NCBI GenBank assembly: GCA_019245415.1
Contig: JAFARO010000004.1
Coordinates: 372,001-436,000 of the forward strand
Reading direction: 5' to 3'
From: Alphaproteobacteria bacterium
Lineage (GTDB): Bacteria; Pseudomonadota; Alphaproteobacteria; Micropepsales; Micropepsaceae
Length of the DNA: 64,000 nucleotides
The notes under the pieces were generated by a model, which was given only the letters and a program-made list of their open reading frames with translations, was not told the DNA's origin and did no database searches. Of the stretch, positions 34,954 through 42,601 are shown piece after piece; position 1 is the first letter of the stretch, and each line of letters opens with the position of its first letter. The translations under genes and the position numbers were made by a program.

Positions 34954-35799
34954 TCACCCCCGCCGGTTCGGCAGCAGATCGCCGAATGCCGCCGCGCGTT
35001 TCTCCTGGCGGGCCGTGAGCGCTTCGCGCATGTCGGTCTCGGGATTGTACATGCCCGCCTGCCAGGTCGCGATGTAATCGAGGCCGTCGGCGATCGTGTG
35101 GTCGCGCGCGTAGTTGATCATCGCCTTGGAGCCGTGGACGGCGAGCGGCGACTTGTCCGCGATGTCCTTCGCCACGTCCATCACATGCTTGAGCATGGCG
35201 TCCTGGGTCGGGAATATCGCGTTGACGAGTCCGCATTCCAGCGCCCTGCGCGCATCGAGCCTGCGGCCGGTATAGGCGAGCTCGCGCACCATGCCCTGCG
35301 GCATCAGATGGCACAGCCGCGGGAAGGTCCCGACGTCGGCGGTCATGCCGATGTTGATCTCCTGCACCACGAAGAAGGCGTCCTCGGTGGCATAGCGGCA
35401 GTCGCAGGCGCTGACGAAGTCGACGCCGCCGCCGACGCAGCCGCCCTGGATCGCCGCCAGAACCGGCATGCGGGCGCGGTCGATCGCGTTGAAGGTCTCC
35501 TGGATGGCGAGCACGTTCTGCCGCAGCCTCAAGGCCTTGCGCCCGCGCTCCTCGGCGGACGGCGTGGTGCCGATCGCGGTGCTCCTGGCGAAGACCGAGA
35601 GATCCATGCCCGCCGTGAAGTGCTTGCCGGTCGAGGACACCACGACGACCCGCGCCCGGGCGTTGTCGTCGAGATCGCGCACGATGTCGGGCAGCTCCTT
35701 CCAGAACTCCGGCACCATGGTGTTGAGCTCGTCGCCGCGCTTCATCTTCAGGTGGGCGACGTGGTTGTCGATCTCGACATCGAAACAGCGATAGGTCAT
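34954..35799 (-). CDS. Enoyl-CoA hydratase/isomerase
   Basis: A 281-residue crotonase-fold protein. KHFTAGMDLSVF forms the first oxyanion loop, and AIQGGCVGGGVDFVSACDCRYATEDAFFVVQEINIGM the second, with the catalytic Glu in the QEINIG loop. GRRLDARRALECGLVNAIF is the hallmark helix. It is most like delta-dienoyl-CoA isomerase (Ech1) proteins, so it may shift dienes as well as hydrate. The long upstream extension of the open frame is spurious; ATG 35799 starts the domain. Confidence 0.92.
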   Translation of the reverse strand: MTYRCFDVEIDNHVAHLKMKRGDELNTMVPEFWKELPDIVRDLDDNARARVVVVSSTGKHFTAGMDLSVFARSTAIGTTPSAEERGRKALRLRQNVLAIQETFNAIDRARMPVLAAIQGGCVGGGVDFVSACDCRYATEDAFFVVQEINIGMTADVGTFPRLCHLMPQGMVRELAYTGRRLDARRALECGLVNAIFPTQDAMLKHVMDVAKDIADKSPLAVHGSKAMINYARDHTIADGLDYIATWQAGMYNPETDMREALTARQEKRAAAFGDLLPNRRG

Positions 35800-35877
35800 G
35801 GCGATCTCCAGCGGCATGGGTTCCGACGCTAACATTGCAACCGCGTGTTCAGAAACTTGCCCTGGGTCATTTTTTTG

Positions 35878-35898
35878 TGTATCTTCATTGTCGATACA
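35878..35898. promoter_or_regulatory. Inverted repeat upstream of mazE
   Basis: TGTATC and GATACA form a 6-bp dyad with 9 bases between them, directly before the AGGAG ribosome site and TTG start of mazE. This is the expected place for the autoregulatory operator of an AbrB-type antitoxin. The role is inferred. Confidence 0.45.
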
Positions 35899-35908
35899 GG
35901 AGATTTCC

Positions 35909-36151
35909 TTGGCAACGCAGAAAGTCCGTAAATGGGGCAATAGCCTTGCCGTGCGCATACCTCGCGAGGCCGCGGCGCGCGCCGGATTGCGCGAAGGCGA
36001 CAGCGTCGCCATATCGGCCAGCAGCGGCAAGGTGGTCCTGGCGCGCAAGAAGCGTGAGCTGCGAATAGAAGATTTGGTCGGTCTCATGACTCCGGAGAAC
36101 CAGCCGGAACTGGTTGAGTGGGGACCTCCGCTGGGCAAGGAATTCTGGTGA
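35909..36151 (+). CDS. mazE: MazE-type (AbrB fold) antitoxin
   Basis: An 80-residue AbrB-fold antitoxin. VRKWGNSLAVRIPREAAARAGLREGDSVAI is the swapped-hairpin DNA-binding half, and an acidic tail (PENQPELVEWGPPLGKEFW) is likely to bind the toxin. The start is TTG at 35909 with AGGAG six bases upstream; no ATG fits. It overlaps mazF by 4 bases (GTGA), so synthesis is coupled. The dyad upstream of the start suggests self-repression. Confidence 0.9.
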   Translation: MATQKVRKWGNSLAVRIPREAAARAGLREGDSVAISASSGKVVLARKKRELRIEDLVGLMTPENQPELVEWGPPLGKEFW

Positions 36152-36513
36152 GCCGCGCCGAGCCGCCCAGCCGAGGCGATATCGTCAAGATGAACTTCGA
36201 TCCCGGGATCGGGCACGAGCAGGCCGGATTCCGCCCTGCTGTGGTGATCTCGCACACCATCTACAACCGGAATTCCTCGACCATTGTCGTTTGTCCGATC
36301 ACCGGCAATGTCGGCGCTTGGCCATTCAAGGTCGAACTGCCGGCGGGCCTCCCAATAAAGGGCGCCGTTCTGGTCGATCAGATCAAGACAGTGGATTGGC
36401 GTTCCCGCCGCGCCCGTTTTGCCTGCACCTGCCCTAGCGACATATTGGATGAGATCGACATGCGGCTCGATGTTCTGTTCAGGGGCATTTCGCCGGTGGC
36501 CGTCATCGGATAG
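36148..36513 (+). CDS. mazF: MazF/PemK-type mRNA interferase toxin
   Basis: A 121-residue PemK/MazF-fold endoribonuclease. RGDIVKMNFDPGIGHEQAGFRPAVV contains the N-terminal strand and the Arg-Pro-Ala catalytic Arg. VVCPITGN holds the Thr-Gly region of the active site. The start is GTG at 36148 inside the mazE stop. The RNA cleavage site cannot be told from the sequence. A MaoC gene follows 30 bases later and could be read through. Confidence 0.9.
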   Translation: MSRAEPPSRGDIVKMNFDPGIGHEQAGFRPAVVISHTIYNRNSSTIVVCPITGNVGAWPFKVELPAGLPIKGAVLVDQIKTVDWRSRRARFACTCPSDILDEIDMRLDVLFRGISPVAVIG

Positions 36514-36543
36514 GACTCGCCCCACGCCACCCGGGAGACATCT

Positions 36544-37395
36544 ATGCCCATCAATTACGACGAACTCATGCAGGCGAAGTCGACCGGGCTGACTGCGAGC
36601 TACGGCGATCGCGAAACGGTGCTCTATGCGCTTGGCGTCGGCTTCATGCGCGATCCGATGAACAAGGACGAGCTCAAATTCGTCTACGAGAACGACCTGC
36701 AGACGGTGCCGACCATGGCGACGGTGATCGGCTGGGGCAAAGGCGGCACGCTGGCGCGCTCGGGCATCAACTATCTGATGGTGGTCCATGGCGAGCAGCG
36801 CCTGACGATGCACAAGCCGCTGCCCTATGCGGCCGATGTGGTGTTCGACGAGCGCATCGTCGGTGTCTTCGACAAGGGCAAGGACAAGGGCGCGGTGATC
36901 CTGATGGAGCGCGTCGTCAGCGAGCAGGGCGGCGGCAGGCTCTGCACGCTGATCAACACGATCTTCGCGCGCGGCGACGGCGGCTTCGGCGGACCGAAGG
37001 ACGGCGCGCCGGAGCCGCATCCCATTCCAAATCGCGCGCCCGATCTGGTGCATGACTGCGACACGCGCGCCGACCAGGCGTTTCTCTACGCGCTCTCCGG
37101 CGACCGCAATCCGCTGCACCGCGACCCCAACTTTGCCGCGATGGCGGGCTTCCCGCGGCCGATCCTGCATGGACTGTGCACCTACGGCACCGCCTGCAGG
37201 GCGATCGTCTCGACGATCTGCAAATACGACGCGAAGAAGATCGCGGGCTTCGACGTGCGCTTCTCGGCACCGGTGTTTCCCGGCGAGACCATCGTCACCG
37301 AGATGTGGGTCGACGGCGCCATCGTCTCCTTCCGCTGCAAGCTCAAGGAACGCGATGCGGTGGTGATCAACAATGGCAAGTGCACGCTCGCTTAG
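36544..37395 (+). CDS. MaoC-family enoyl-CoA hydratase 2
   Basis: A 283-residue double-hotdog protein of the hydratase-2 (peroxisomal MFE-2 like) type. The C-terminal half has the catalytic LYALSGDRNPLHRDP with Asp and His, then FPRPILHGLCTYG. The N-terminal half lacks that motif, as expected for a two-hotdog protein. It hydrates trans-2-enoyl-CoA to the R-hydroxy form. ATG 36544 follows GGGAGAC. It ends just before the second GTCATCC repeat. The window also has a single-hotdog MaoC gene at 44157. Confidence 0.9.
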   Translation: MPINYDELMQAKSTGLTASYGDRETVLYALGVGFMRDPMNKDELKFVYENDLQTVPTMATVIGWGKGGTLARSGINYLMVVHGEQRLTMHKPLPYAADVVFDERIVGVFDKGKDKGAVILMERVVSEQGGGRLCTLINTIFARGDGGFGGPKDGAPEPHPIPNRAPDLVHDCDTRADQAFLYALSGDRNPLHRDPNFAAMAGFPRPILHGLCTYGTACRAIVSTICKYDAKKIAGFDVRFSAPVFPGETIVTEMWVDGAIVSFRCKLKERDAVVINNGKCTLA

Positions 37396-37407
37396 ATGCC
37401 CCATCGC

Positions 37408-37491
37408 GTCATCCTGAGGTGCAAGGCCGCGTGCTTCGAGGGCCGCTTCGCGGCCACCTCAGCATGACGCGGACTTGCCTCGAAGGATGAC
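37408..37491. repeat. Palindromic intergenic repeat, GTCATCC family, copy 2
   Basis: An 84-bp element with the same ends (GTCATCCT and AGGATGAC), the same inner CTGAGGTG/CACCTCAG dyad and the same CCTCGAAGGATGAC terminus as the copy at 418-499. The middle parts differ. Its right end provides the ATG of the methyltransferase gene. Confidence 0.82.
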
Positions 37492-38392
37492 GGCGGCGCT
37501 GGATGAGTTGCGCGAGGCGGCGCGGCTGCATCCGAACGACGCAGCGCGCGCGCTGCGCCACGGCGAGGCGCTGCTGGACGCCGAGCATCTGCCGCAGGCG
37601 ATCGCGGAGTTCCAGCGCGCCCTGAGGCTCGATCACGAGAACGTGCCGGCCCGCCTGGCGCTCGGCCGCGCCTGGCTCGCGGCGGGCGAGCCGGACAAGG
37701 CGCTCGAGCAGTTCCGCCGGCTCGGCGGGGTCGACGACGAGATTGCCCGCGCCGAAGCCATGCGCGCGCAGGCGCGCTCCGACGCCGGTTATGTGCGTCA
37801 TCTGTTCGATCAGTTCGCGGCCGACTACGACGCGCGCATGCTCTCGGAGCTGGGCTATCGCGCGCCCGCGATCCTGCGCGAGCTGATGGCGCTGGTCGCG
37901 CCGCTACGAAGCCGCCTCGAAATCCTCGATCTGGGGTGCGGAACGGGACTGTCAGGACAGGCCTTCAGGCCGCTGGCACGCCGGCTGGACGGCATCGACC
38001 TCAGCCCGGCGATGATCGACAAGGCACGCCGCCGCGGCGTCTACGACGATTTGCGCGTCGGCGATATCGAACGAATCGCGGGCGAAGGCGTCTACGACCA
38101 GCTGCTGGCGGCCGATACGCTGGTGTATCTGGGCGACCTGGCGACCATGTTCGCGGGCGCCGCCCGGCTGCTGCGCTCCGACGGCCTTTTCCTCTTCACG
38201 GTGGAATCGCATAGCGGCGAGGGTTTCGCGCTCGGACCCAAGCGCCGCTGGCGCCATGCGGAGTCCTATCTCCGTGGGGCTGCGGCCGAGGCCGGTTTCG
38301 CCGTCTCAGGCTTCCTCGCCTGCGTGCCCCGCCACGAAGGCGGGCAGCCGGTGGAGGGCTTTGCCGTGGCGCTCGAGAAACGCTGCGCATAG
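37487..38392 (+). CDS. TPR-fused class I SAM-dependent methyltransferase
   Basis: About 301 residues. The first ~95 form two to three TPR units (HPNDAARALRHGEALLDAEHLPQAIAEFQRAL, then WLAAGEPDKALEQFRRL). A methyltransferase domain follows with motif I ILDLGCGTGLSG, motif II LDGIDLSPAMIDKA and the LVYLGDLATMFAGAARLLRSDGLFLF segment. The C-terminal arrangement recalls small-molecule or lipid methyltransferases. The ATG at 37487 lies inside the repeat; a TTG at 37475 would start within the repeat too. The substrate is unknown. Confidence 0.83.
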   Translation: MTAALDELREAARLHPNDAARALRHGEALLDAEHLPQAIAEFQRALRLDHENVPARLALGRAWLAAGEPDKALEQFRRLGGVDDEIARAEAMRAQARSDAGYVRHLFDQFAADYDARMLSELGYRAPAILRELMALVAPLRSRLEILDLGCGTGLSGQAFRPLARRLDGIDLSPAMIDKARRRGVYDDLRVGDIERIAGEGVYDQLLAADTLVYLGDLATMFAGAARLLRSDGLFLFTVESHSGEGFALGPKRRWRHAESYLRGAAAEAGFAVSGFLACVPRHEGGQPVEGFAVALEKRCA

Positions 38393-38484
38393 CTGCCCGG
38401 CGCCGAAGCTAAGAGGCGCCCCGCGAGCAACCTCGCATGGCGCTCCGCGTTCTTCTGCTGAGGGAATCCCCATTTGGAGTCGTC

Positions 38485-39153
38485 ATGGCTGCGCTGGGTC
38501 AACATGCCCCGCAGATTGTGCCTGCTCTGCCGGGCGGCCGGCGGACAACCACCTACGCGCTCGCCGGCATCGTTGCGGGTCTCGCAGTCGCCGTCGGCGC
38601 CTTCGTGGTCCATGGTGGCGGCGATGGTAGCCTGGGGCAGGACAATGCCCTGCGCTACGCGACCTTGATGGTTTTCCGCATGTCGCTGGTCGCTTATCTG
38701 CTTTTCTATCTGGCGCGCCCGCTCGGCGAGCTTCTGCCGCAGAACACCGGTCTTTGGATCTGTCGCGAGCGGCGAGGCCTCGCTTTCGCCTTCGTCGCCA
38801 TCTACGCGGTATTCCTGGGCTGCGCGCTCGCAGCCGATGGTTTGTCGCCCATGCACACCGCCTTGCCGACCCTGGTGTTTGCGGGGCTGTCGGCCATGGT
38901 GCTGGCCGCTCTGGTGGCGGGCGAACGGTCGGGCAGCGTCGAGGACGGTCACTGGCGGGGAGCGCTGCGGGCCATGGAATGCGTCGGCGTCGCGTATTTC
39001 TGGATCGTCTACGCAGCCGACGCCTTCGACCATATCTCGCATCCCCACCGCCCGGACTGGTACTTCGGAGCGGCCCTGATCGCGCTGGCGCTGGCGCTCG
39101 TGCTGCGTTTCGCCGGCAGCTTCCGCGAACGTCTGCGCCGCGCGCAAGGCTGA
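38485..39153 (+). CDS. Polytopic membrane protein, ferric-reductase-like
   Basis: 222 residues with six hydrophobic helices. The block LFYLARPLGELLPQNTGLWICRERRGLAFAFVAIYAVFL resembles the ferric reductase/MsrQ-type transmembrane domain (PL...RRxLGL), but the haem-ligating His pairs expected in that family are not all obvious. The ATG at 38485 follows TTGGAGTCGTC and is preferred over 38437. It stands alone. It could be a divergent haem-free member or a different membrane family. Confidence 0.55.
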   Translation: MAALGQHAPQIVPALPGGRRTTTYALAGIVAGLAVAVGAFVVHGGGDGSLGQDNALRYATLMVFRMSLVAYLLFYLARPLGELLPQNTGLWICRERRGLAFAFVAIYAVFLGCALAADGLSPMHTALPTLVFAGLSAMVLAALVAGERSGSVEDGHWRGALRAMECVGVAYFWIVYAADAFDHISHPHRPDWYFGAALIALALALVLRFAGSFRERLRRAQG

Positions 39154-39205
39154 ACGCGCGCCGACGCCGCTCGCCGTCCCGGGCTCTCACGGCTATGCTG
39201 TGCGC

Positions 39206-39823
39206 ATGCAACAGCTGAACATCGGCATTCTCCTCTTCGACGATGCGGAAGAGCTCGACTTCGTGGGGCCGTGGGAAGTCTTCACCATGGCCAACGAGAT
39301 GGCATCGCGCGCCGGCAGGGCCGTGCCGCACGCGGTGCGCCTGCTGGCCGAGAAACCCGGCGCCATCCGCTGCGCCAAGGGCATGCGCGTGCTGCCGGAC
39401 GCATTGCTGCGCGAATGCACGGCGCTGGACGTGCTGCTGATCCCCGGCGGCATCGGCACGCGGCGCGAGAGCGAAAACAGGACCACGCTCGACTGGATCG
39501 CAGCGGTCGCGAAGAACGCCCGATGGGTGACGAGCGTGTGCACGGGCTCGCTGCTGCTGGCCGCGGCAGGGCCGGCACGGGGCAAGCGCGTCGCGACGCA
39601 CTGGGCGTTCGCCGACACGCTCGAGGCGCGCGGCGAGGTGAAGGAGGTCCTGCGCCATTACCGTTACGTGCGCGACGGCAATGTTGTGACGGCGGCCGGC
39701 GTCTCGGCGGGTATCGACATGGCGCTCTGGCTGGTGGGCGAGTGGCACGGGGCGGAGTTCGCCCGAACCGTGCAGCGGGGCATGGAGTACGATCCCGCGC
39801 CGCCTTACCAGGGGCTCGTCTGA
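39206..39823 (+). CDS. DJ-1/PfpI-family protein (isonitrile hydratase-like)
   Basis: 205 residues with the DJ-1/PfpI fold. The opening is LNIGILLFDDAEELDFVGPWEVF, the nucleophile-elbow Cys is in WVTSVCTGSLLLAAAG, and His follows in VATHWAF. This is the usual Cys-Thr-Gly-Ser layout of the GATase1-like, isonitrile-hydratase or AraC-linked subgroup. No DNA-binding domain is attached. ATG 39206 is preferred over the GTG six bases earlier. The activity is uncertain. Confidence 0.86.
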   Translation: MQQLNIGILLFDDAEELDFVGPWEVFTMANEMASRAGRAVPHAVRLLAEKPGAIRCAKGMRVLPDALLRECTALDVLLIPGGIGTRRESENRTTLDWIAAVAKNARWVTSVCTGSLLLAAAGPARGKRVATHWAFADTLEARGEVKEVLRHYRYVRDGNVVTAAGVSAGIDMALWLVGEWHGAEFARTVQRGMEYDPAPPYQGLV

Positions 39824-39890
39824 CGGCCTTGGTGGCGCGGCGGGAAATATGCTTTGATCCCCGGCAGGGGCCTTGCCCAAGGAGCAGCGC

Positions 39891-40262
39891 GTGAAAACGT
39901 CATTGTTGGTATGTCTATTCGTGGTGGCCGCGACCCCGGCCTTCGCCGATTTCAGCTCCTGTTCCGAGCCCTATGCGCCGGCGTCGCTGGACGGCAACAC
40001 GGCGACGATGGAGCAGATGCAACAGGGCCAAAAGGACGTCGTGCAGTTCATCAAGGACTCCGACACCTACCAGGACTGCATGAACGGCCAGCTCAAGGAC
40101 ATGCAGCGCGAAGCGGCCCGGTCCAAGGACAAGAAGCCGGTGGATCCGTCCATCGTCGCGATGGTGCAGAGCAAGATCGACAAGAACCAGAAGCTGAAGG
40201 AAAAGGTCGGCGCCGAGTTCAACACGGCCGCCCAGACCTACAACGCCAAGCATCCGAAGTAG
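39891..40262 (+). CDS. Secreted small protein with paired cysteines, paralogue A
   Basis: 123 residues. A signal peptide (KTSLLVCLFVVAATPAFA) is followed by SSCSEPYAPASLDGNTATMEQM, then FIKDSDTYQDCMNGQLK and IDKNQKLKEKVGAEFNTAAQTYN. GTG 39891 has AAGGAG seven bases upstream. The same plan (Cys, DGxTAT, SDxYQxC, NQKxKExVGxEXN) occurs in the gene at 52502, so the family is conserved here. Mature copies have two conserved Cys that could form a disulfide. The role is unknown. Confidence 0.78.
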   Translation: MKTSLLVCLFVVAATPAFADFSSCSEPYAPASLDGNTATMEQMQQGQKDVVQFIKDSDTYQDCMNGQLKDMQREAARSKDKKPVDPSIVAMVQSKIDKNQKLKEKVGAEFNTAAQTYNAKHPK

Positions 40263-40292
40263 CAAATACCGCGAATCGCTTATGATGGAGCG

Positions 40293-40877
40293 GTGAGCGA
40301 AACCGCATCCACCCATTCCGCGCGCCGGGCCCGGCAGCGCGCAGCTTCGCGCACCGCCATTCTCGACGCCGCGCGCTCGGTGGCCGCCCGCGACGGCGCG
40401 CGCGACTTCTCGCTGCGCGCCGTAGCGGCCGAGGCAGGCTTTGCGCCCGCCGCCCTCTACGGTTATTTCGCCGGCAAGGACGATCTCTTGCTGGCGCTCG
40501 CGGCGGACGATCTGGCAGCGCTGGCGCGGGCGATGCGCGAGAGCGGATCGGGTCCGCCAGATCTGGCGCGCACGGCGGCAACGGCGCTCGATCTGCTGCG
40601 CCACAACGAGACCATCGCGGCTGCGCAAGGCGCATTGCCGCAGCAGGGCTCGAGCGACGCGGAGAGGCTGTTCAACGGAAGGCTGATCGCCGTCTTGAGA
40701 GTGCTGTCGGAAGCGATGGGGTCGAAGGCCGACAGCCGCGAGGCGCAATGCGACGTGGTTCTTCTGGCGGCCACCCTGGCGGGGCTGGCGCTGCTCGCGC
40801 GCTCGGGCCGGCTTGCGGCGCTCGGCTTCACGCCGGAGGAGCTGCTCGCGCGTCTCGGCCGGCGTTTTTCAGCCTGA
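40293..40877 (+). CDS. TetR/AcrR-family transcriptional regulator
   Basis: 194 residues with an N-terminal helix-turn-helix: RTAILDAARSVAARDGARDFSLRAVAAEAGFAPAALYGYFAGKDDLL matches the TetR signature, including the Y-YF-K turn. The C-terminal helices form a ligand pocket of unknown specificity. It starts at GTG 40293 and converges on the alpha/beta hydrolase gene with a 50-base 3' overlap. It may regulate its own promoter or that hydrolase, but this is inference. Confidence 0.9.
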   Translation: MSETASTHSARRARQRAASRTAILDAARSVAARDGARDFSLRAVAAEAGFAPAALYGYFAGKDDLLLALAADDLAALARAMRESGSGPPDLARTAATALDLLRHNETIAAAQGALPQQGSSDAERLFNGRLIAVLRVLSEAMGSKADSREAQCDVVLLAATLAGLALLARSGRLAALGFTPEELLARLGRRFSA

Positions 40878-41694
40878 GGATCTCCGCGCGCACCAGCGCG
40901 GGGAACTCCATGGGCAGGAAGTGCGATGCCTTGGCCTCCGCGATGACGCGGGTCTCGGGATGGAGCTGTCGGAAGAGGGCGACTTCGCCCTGTGACGCGG
41001 TGCCCTGGGCACCATAGATGAGCGTCACCGTACAGCGCACGCGCCGCGCCAGCGCCGCGACGCCGGCCGGGGTGGAGCGGAAATCCTCCGACTCCCAACT
41101 CGGACGGCAGCGCAGGCGCACGCCGCCCTCGAACGGCTCCAGCCCGCCGCACAGATAGTCGCGCAGCGTTTCCTGCGGCCATGTCTTGAATGCGCCGCGT
41201 CCCAGATAGGCCTCGAAGGCCTCGTCGGCCGAGGCGAAGACGTCGCGACGCCTGGCGGCCTTCAGCGAAAGCTCGTTCTCGCCGGTCGGTGCGCCTTGCG
41301 GCACGAGAACGGGCTCGGCGAGCACCAGCGCCTGCACCAGCTCCGGCCGCTCCACCGCGGCCATCAGGCTGGCGGTCGCGCCCATGGAGTGGCCGGCCAG
41401 GATCGCGCCTTGCGGTGCAACGCGGTCCAGAAGCGCGATCAGGTCGTCGCGGAAGATGGTCCAATCCCGCGCCAGGCCCTGTGGTGTCGGCAGTGCGGTG
41501 AAGCCATGGCCGCGCGCATCGCCGGCCAGAATATGGAAGTCATCTTGGAGCGGGCTCAGCAGGCCCTGATAGGTCTGCGCGTTGAAGCCGTTGGCATGCG
41601 CGAAATGAAGCAGCGGCGCATGCGCGTTCGGCCATTCCAGAACCGACATCGCGCCTTGCGCGGTGTCGACCGTTATGCGCAGCGGATCGCTCAT
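40828..41694 (-). CDS. Alpha/beta-hydrolase
   Basis: 288 residues. The oxyanion-side HFAHANGFNAQTYQ, the nucleophile elbow AGHSMGATAS (Ser about 102), the acid region with Asp/Glu after LIYGAQGTA, and the late KASHFLPMEFP His all fit the fold. There is no signal peptide. The substrate is unknown; it resembles small carboxylesterases and haloperoxidase-like proteins. The 3' end overlaps the TetR gene. Confidence 0.9.
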   Translation of the reverse strand: MSDPLRITVDTAQGAMSVLEWPNAHAPLLHFAHANGFNAQTYQGLLSPLQDDFHILAGDARGHGFTALPTPQGLARDWTIFRDDLIALLDRVAPQGAILAGHSMGATASLMAAVERPELVQALVLAEPVLVPQGAPTGENELSLKAARRRDVFASADEAFEAYLGRGAFKTWPQETLRDYLCGGLEPFEGGVRLRCRPSWESEDFRSTPAGVAALARRVRCTVTLIYGAQGTASQGEVALFRQLHPETRVIAEAKASHFLPMEFPALVRAEILRLKNAGRDARAAPPA

Positions 41695-41722
41695 CCGCCC
41701 ATCTGTTCAGTCCATGCCCCGC

Positions 41723-41730
41723 TGTCAATC
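41723..41730. repeat. Left copy of 8-bp target-site duplication
   Basis: TGTCAATC directly outside the left end of the IS1-like element. The same 8 bases flank the right end at 42530-42537. Confidence 0.8.
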
Positions 41731-41739
41731 GGTAGCAGG

Positions 41740-41862
41740 TCAGTTTGACGATGCACCACGTTGACTCCAGTCAGCCTGTAGGCTCATGGTTTGACCGCAC
41801 ACCAGCTCGCGATGGCAGAGACGGGCGAATTGGGCCCGCTGGATGTTCAACTCTCGAAGCAT
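41740..41862 (-). CDS. Short ORF in the left arm of the IS1-like element
   Basis: A 40-codon frame starting at ATG 41862 with AAGGAGATGGTC upstream, ending in the left inverted repeat (stop 41740). The protein (MLRELNIQRAQFARLCHRELVCG...) has no recognisable domain. The good ribosome site makes it worth recording, but the size and location make it uncertain; it may be a leftover. Confidence 0.25.
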   Translation of the reverse strand: MLRELNIQRAQFARLCHRELVCGQTMSLQADWSQRGASSN

Positions 41863-41997
41863 GACCATCTCCTTCCGAACAGCTCAGGCCTGGATATCTT
41901 CCAGCATTGGCGGTTGCCGCTCGATCAGCGTTCGGAGCATTTGAGAAATACGTGCTCAGTTTAATCAAGCTCAGTCTTGGAAACATCTCGACGATGA

Positions 41998-42180
41998 CGG
42001 CGCCGGAAGTCGCTAAAGACTTGGCGTAACTTTGTGAACATAAGCGGCGCGCACCGCATGACGCCCGCCGAAGCCGCCGGCGTAGACTCCCGCCTCTGGC
42101 AAATGGCTGATATCGTAAGAGTGGTGGAGGAGTGGGAGACGACAAGTGGGGGAACGTCAATATCTCAAGAGGGCAGCTGA
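41998..42180 (+). pseudogene. IS1-family transposase, C-terminal remnant
   Basis: The frame open from 41998 to the stop at 42178 reads TWRNFVNISGAHRMTPAEAAGVDSRLWQMADIVRVVEEWE in its middle. This matches the end of IS1-type transposases, which read YNFVRIHxTLxVTPAMAAGV..LW.I.DIV.LVE.WE (family knowledge, not searched here). The catalytic DDE region is absent. The remnant overlaps the start of the following membrane-protein gene by 35 bases. Confidence 0.75.
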
Positions 42181-42520
42181 GAAGAGAAAGGCTTGGTTGC
42201 TGTTGGCAACCATGTGGGGCTGGCTAAGCATTATTTTAGGTGCTATCACAACCGGAGTAACGGCGATAGTGACCGCCAATGCAAAGATACAATTTCTCTC
42301 ACAAGACACGGTATTTTGGGCTGGCATCTCAGGAACAATCGCCGCATTTGCACTAGCGACTGTGCGCCCGCAAGTGAGGTGGTCTGCCTTTGATCTTGCC
42401 GCACGGATATTGGAAAAGGCTATCGAACGCTACCGCGCCGATCCATCGAAGGATGACTTATTCCTGGTGGATGCAATCGATAAGGGGATCGATGTCTTAA
42501 ATTTTGGGGATTCAAACTGA
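42146..42520 (+). CDS. Two-helix membrane protein (SLATT-like), passenger of IS1-like element
   Basis: 124 residues. A basic N-terminus (GERQYLKRAAEKRKAW) leads into two membrane helices (LLATMWGWLSIILGAITTGVTAIV and TVFWAGISGTIAAFALATV), then a soluble helix with DLAARILEKAIERYRAD. This plan resembles SLATT-type effectors known from nucleotide-signalling conflict systems, but the match is by architecture only. GTG 42146 has GGGAG seven bases upstream. The frame ends in the right inverted repeat of the element. The GC content is lower than in flanking genes. Confidence 0.55.
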   Translation: MGERQYLKRAAEKRKAWLLLATMWGWLSIILGAITTGVTAIVTANAKIQFLSQDTVFWAGISGTIAAFALATVRPQVRWSAFDLAARILEKAIERYRADPSKDDLFLVDAIDKGIDVLNFGDSN

Positions 42521-42529
42521 CCCACTACC

Positions 42530-42537
42530 TGTCAATC
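42530..42537. repeat. Right copy of 8-bp target-site duplication
   Basis: TGTCAATC directly after the right inverted repeat, identical to 41723-41730. Confidence 0.8.
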
Positions 42538-42601
42538 CATTCGCTTTACGCAGTGGCGCGGCGCCGCTAACAATTCCGCCCGACCTCACGCCAAGGACGC
42601 G

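Larger units (their letters stand above)
41731..42529. mobile_element. IS1-like insertion element, decayed transposase with passenger gene
   Basis: A 799-bp element with terminal inverted repeats GGTAGCAGGTCAGTTTGA (41731-41748) and its right-hand counterpart (42512-42529), 16 of 18 bases matching. It is flanked by the 8-bp duplication TGTCAATC. The ends beginning GGTAG, the ~0.8-kb length and the 8-bp duplication are as in IS1-family elements. Inside, only the C-terminal ~60 codons of an IS1-type transposase remain. An intact open frame for a two-helix membrane protein fills the right half, up to the inverted repeat. The base composition is lower in GC than the surroundings. Confidence 0.85.

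Noticed and set aside
35800-37404. Upstream extension of the enoyl-CoA hydratase frame
   Set aside because: It runs antisense through mazEF and the MaoC gene, and the crotonase domain begins at ATG 35799.
41771-42160. A 129-codon minus-strand frame inside the IS1-like element
   Set aside because: It is antisense to the transposase remnant and has no ribosome site or homologous look.
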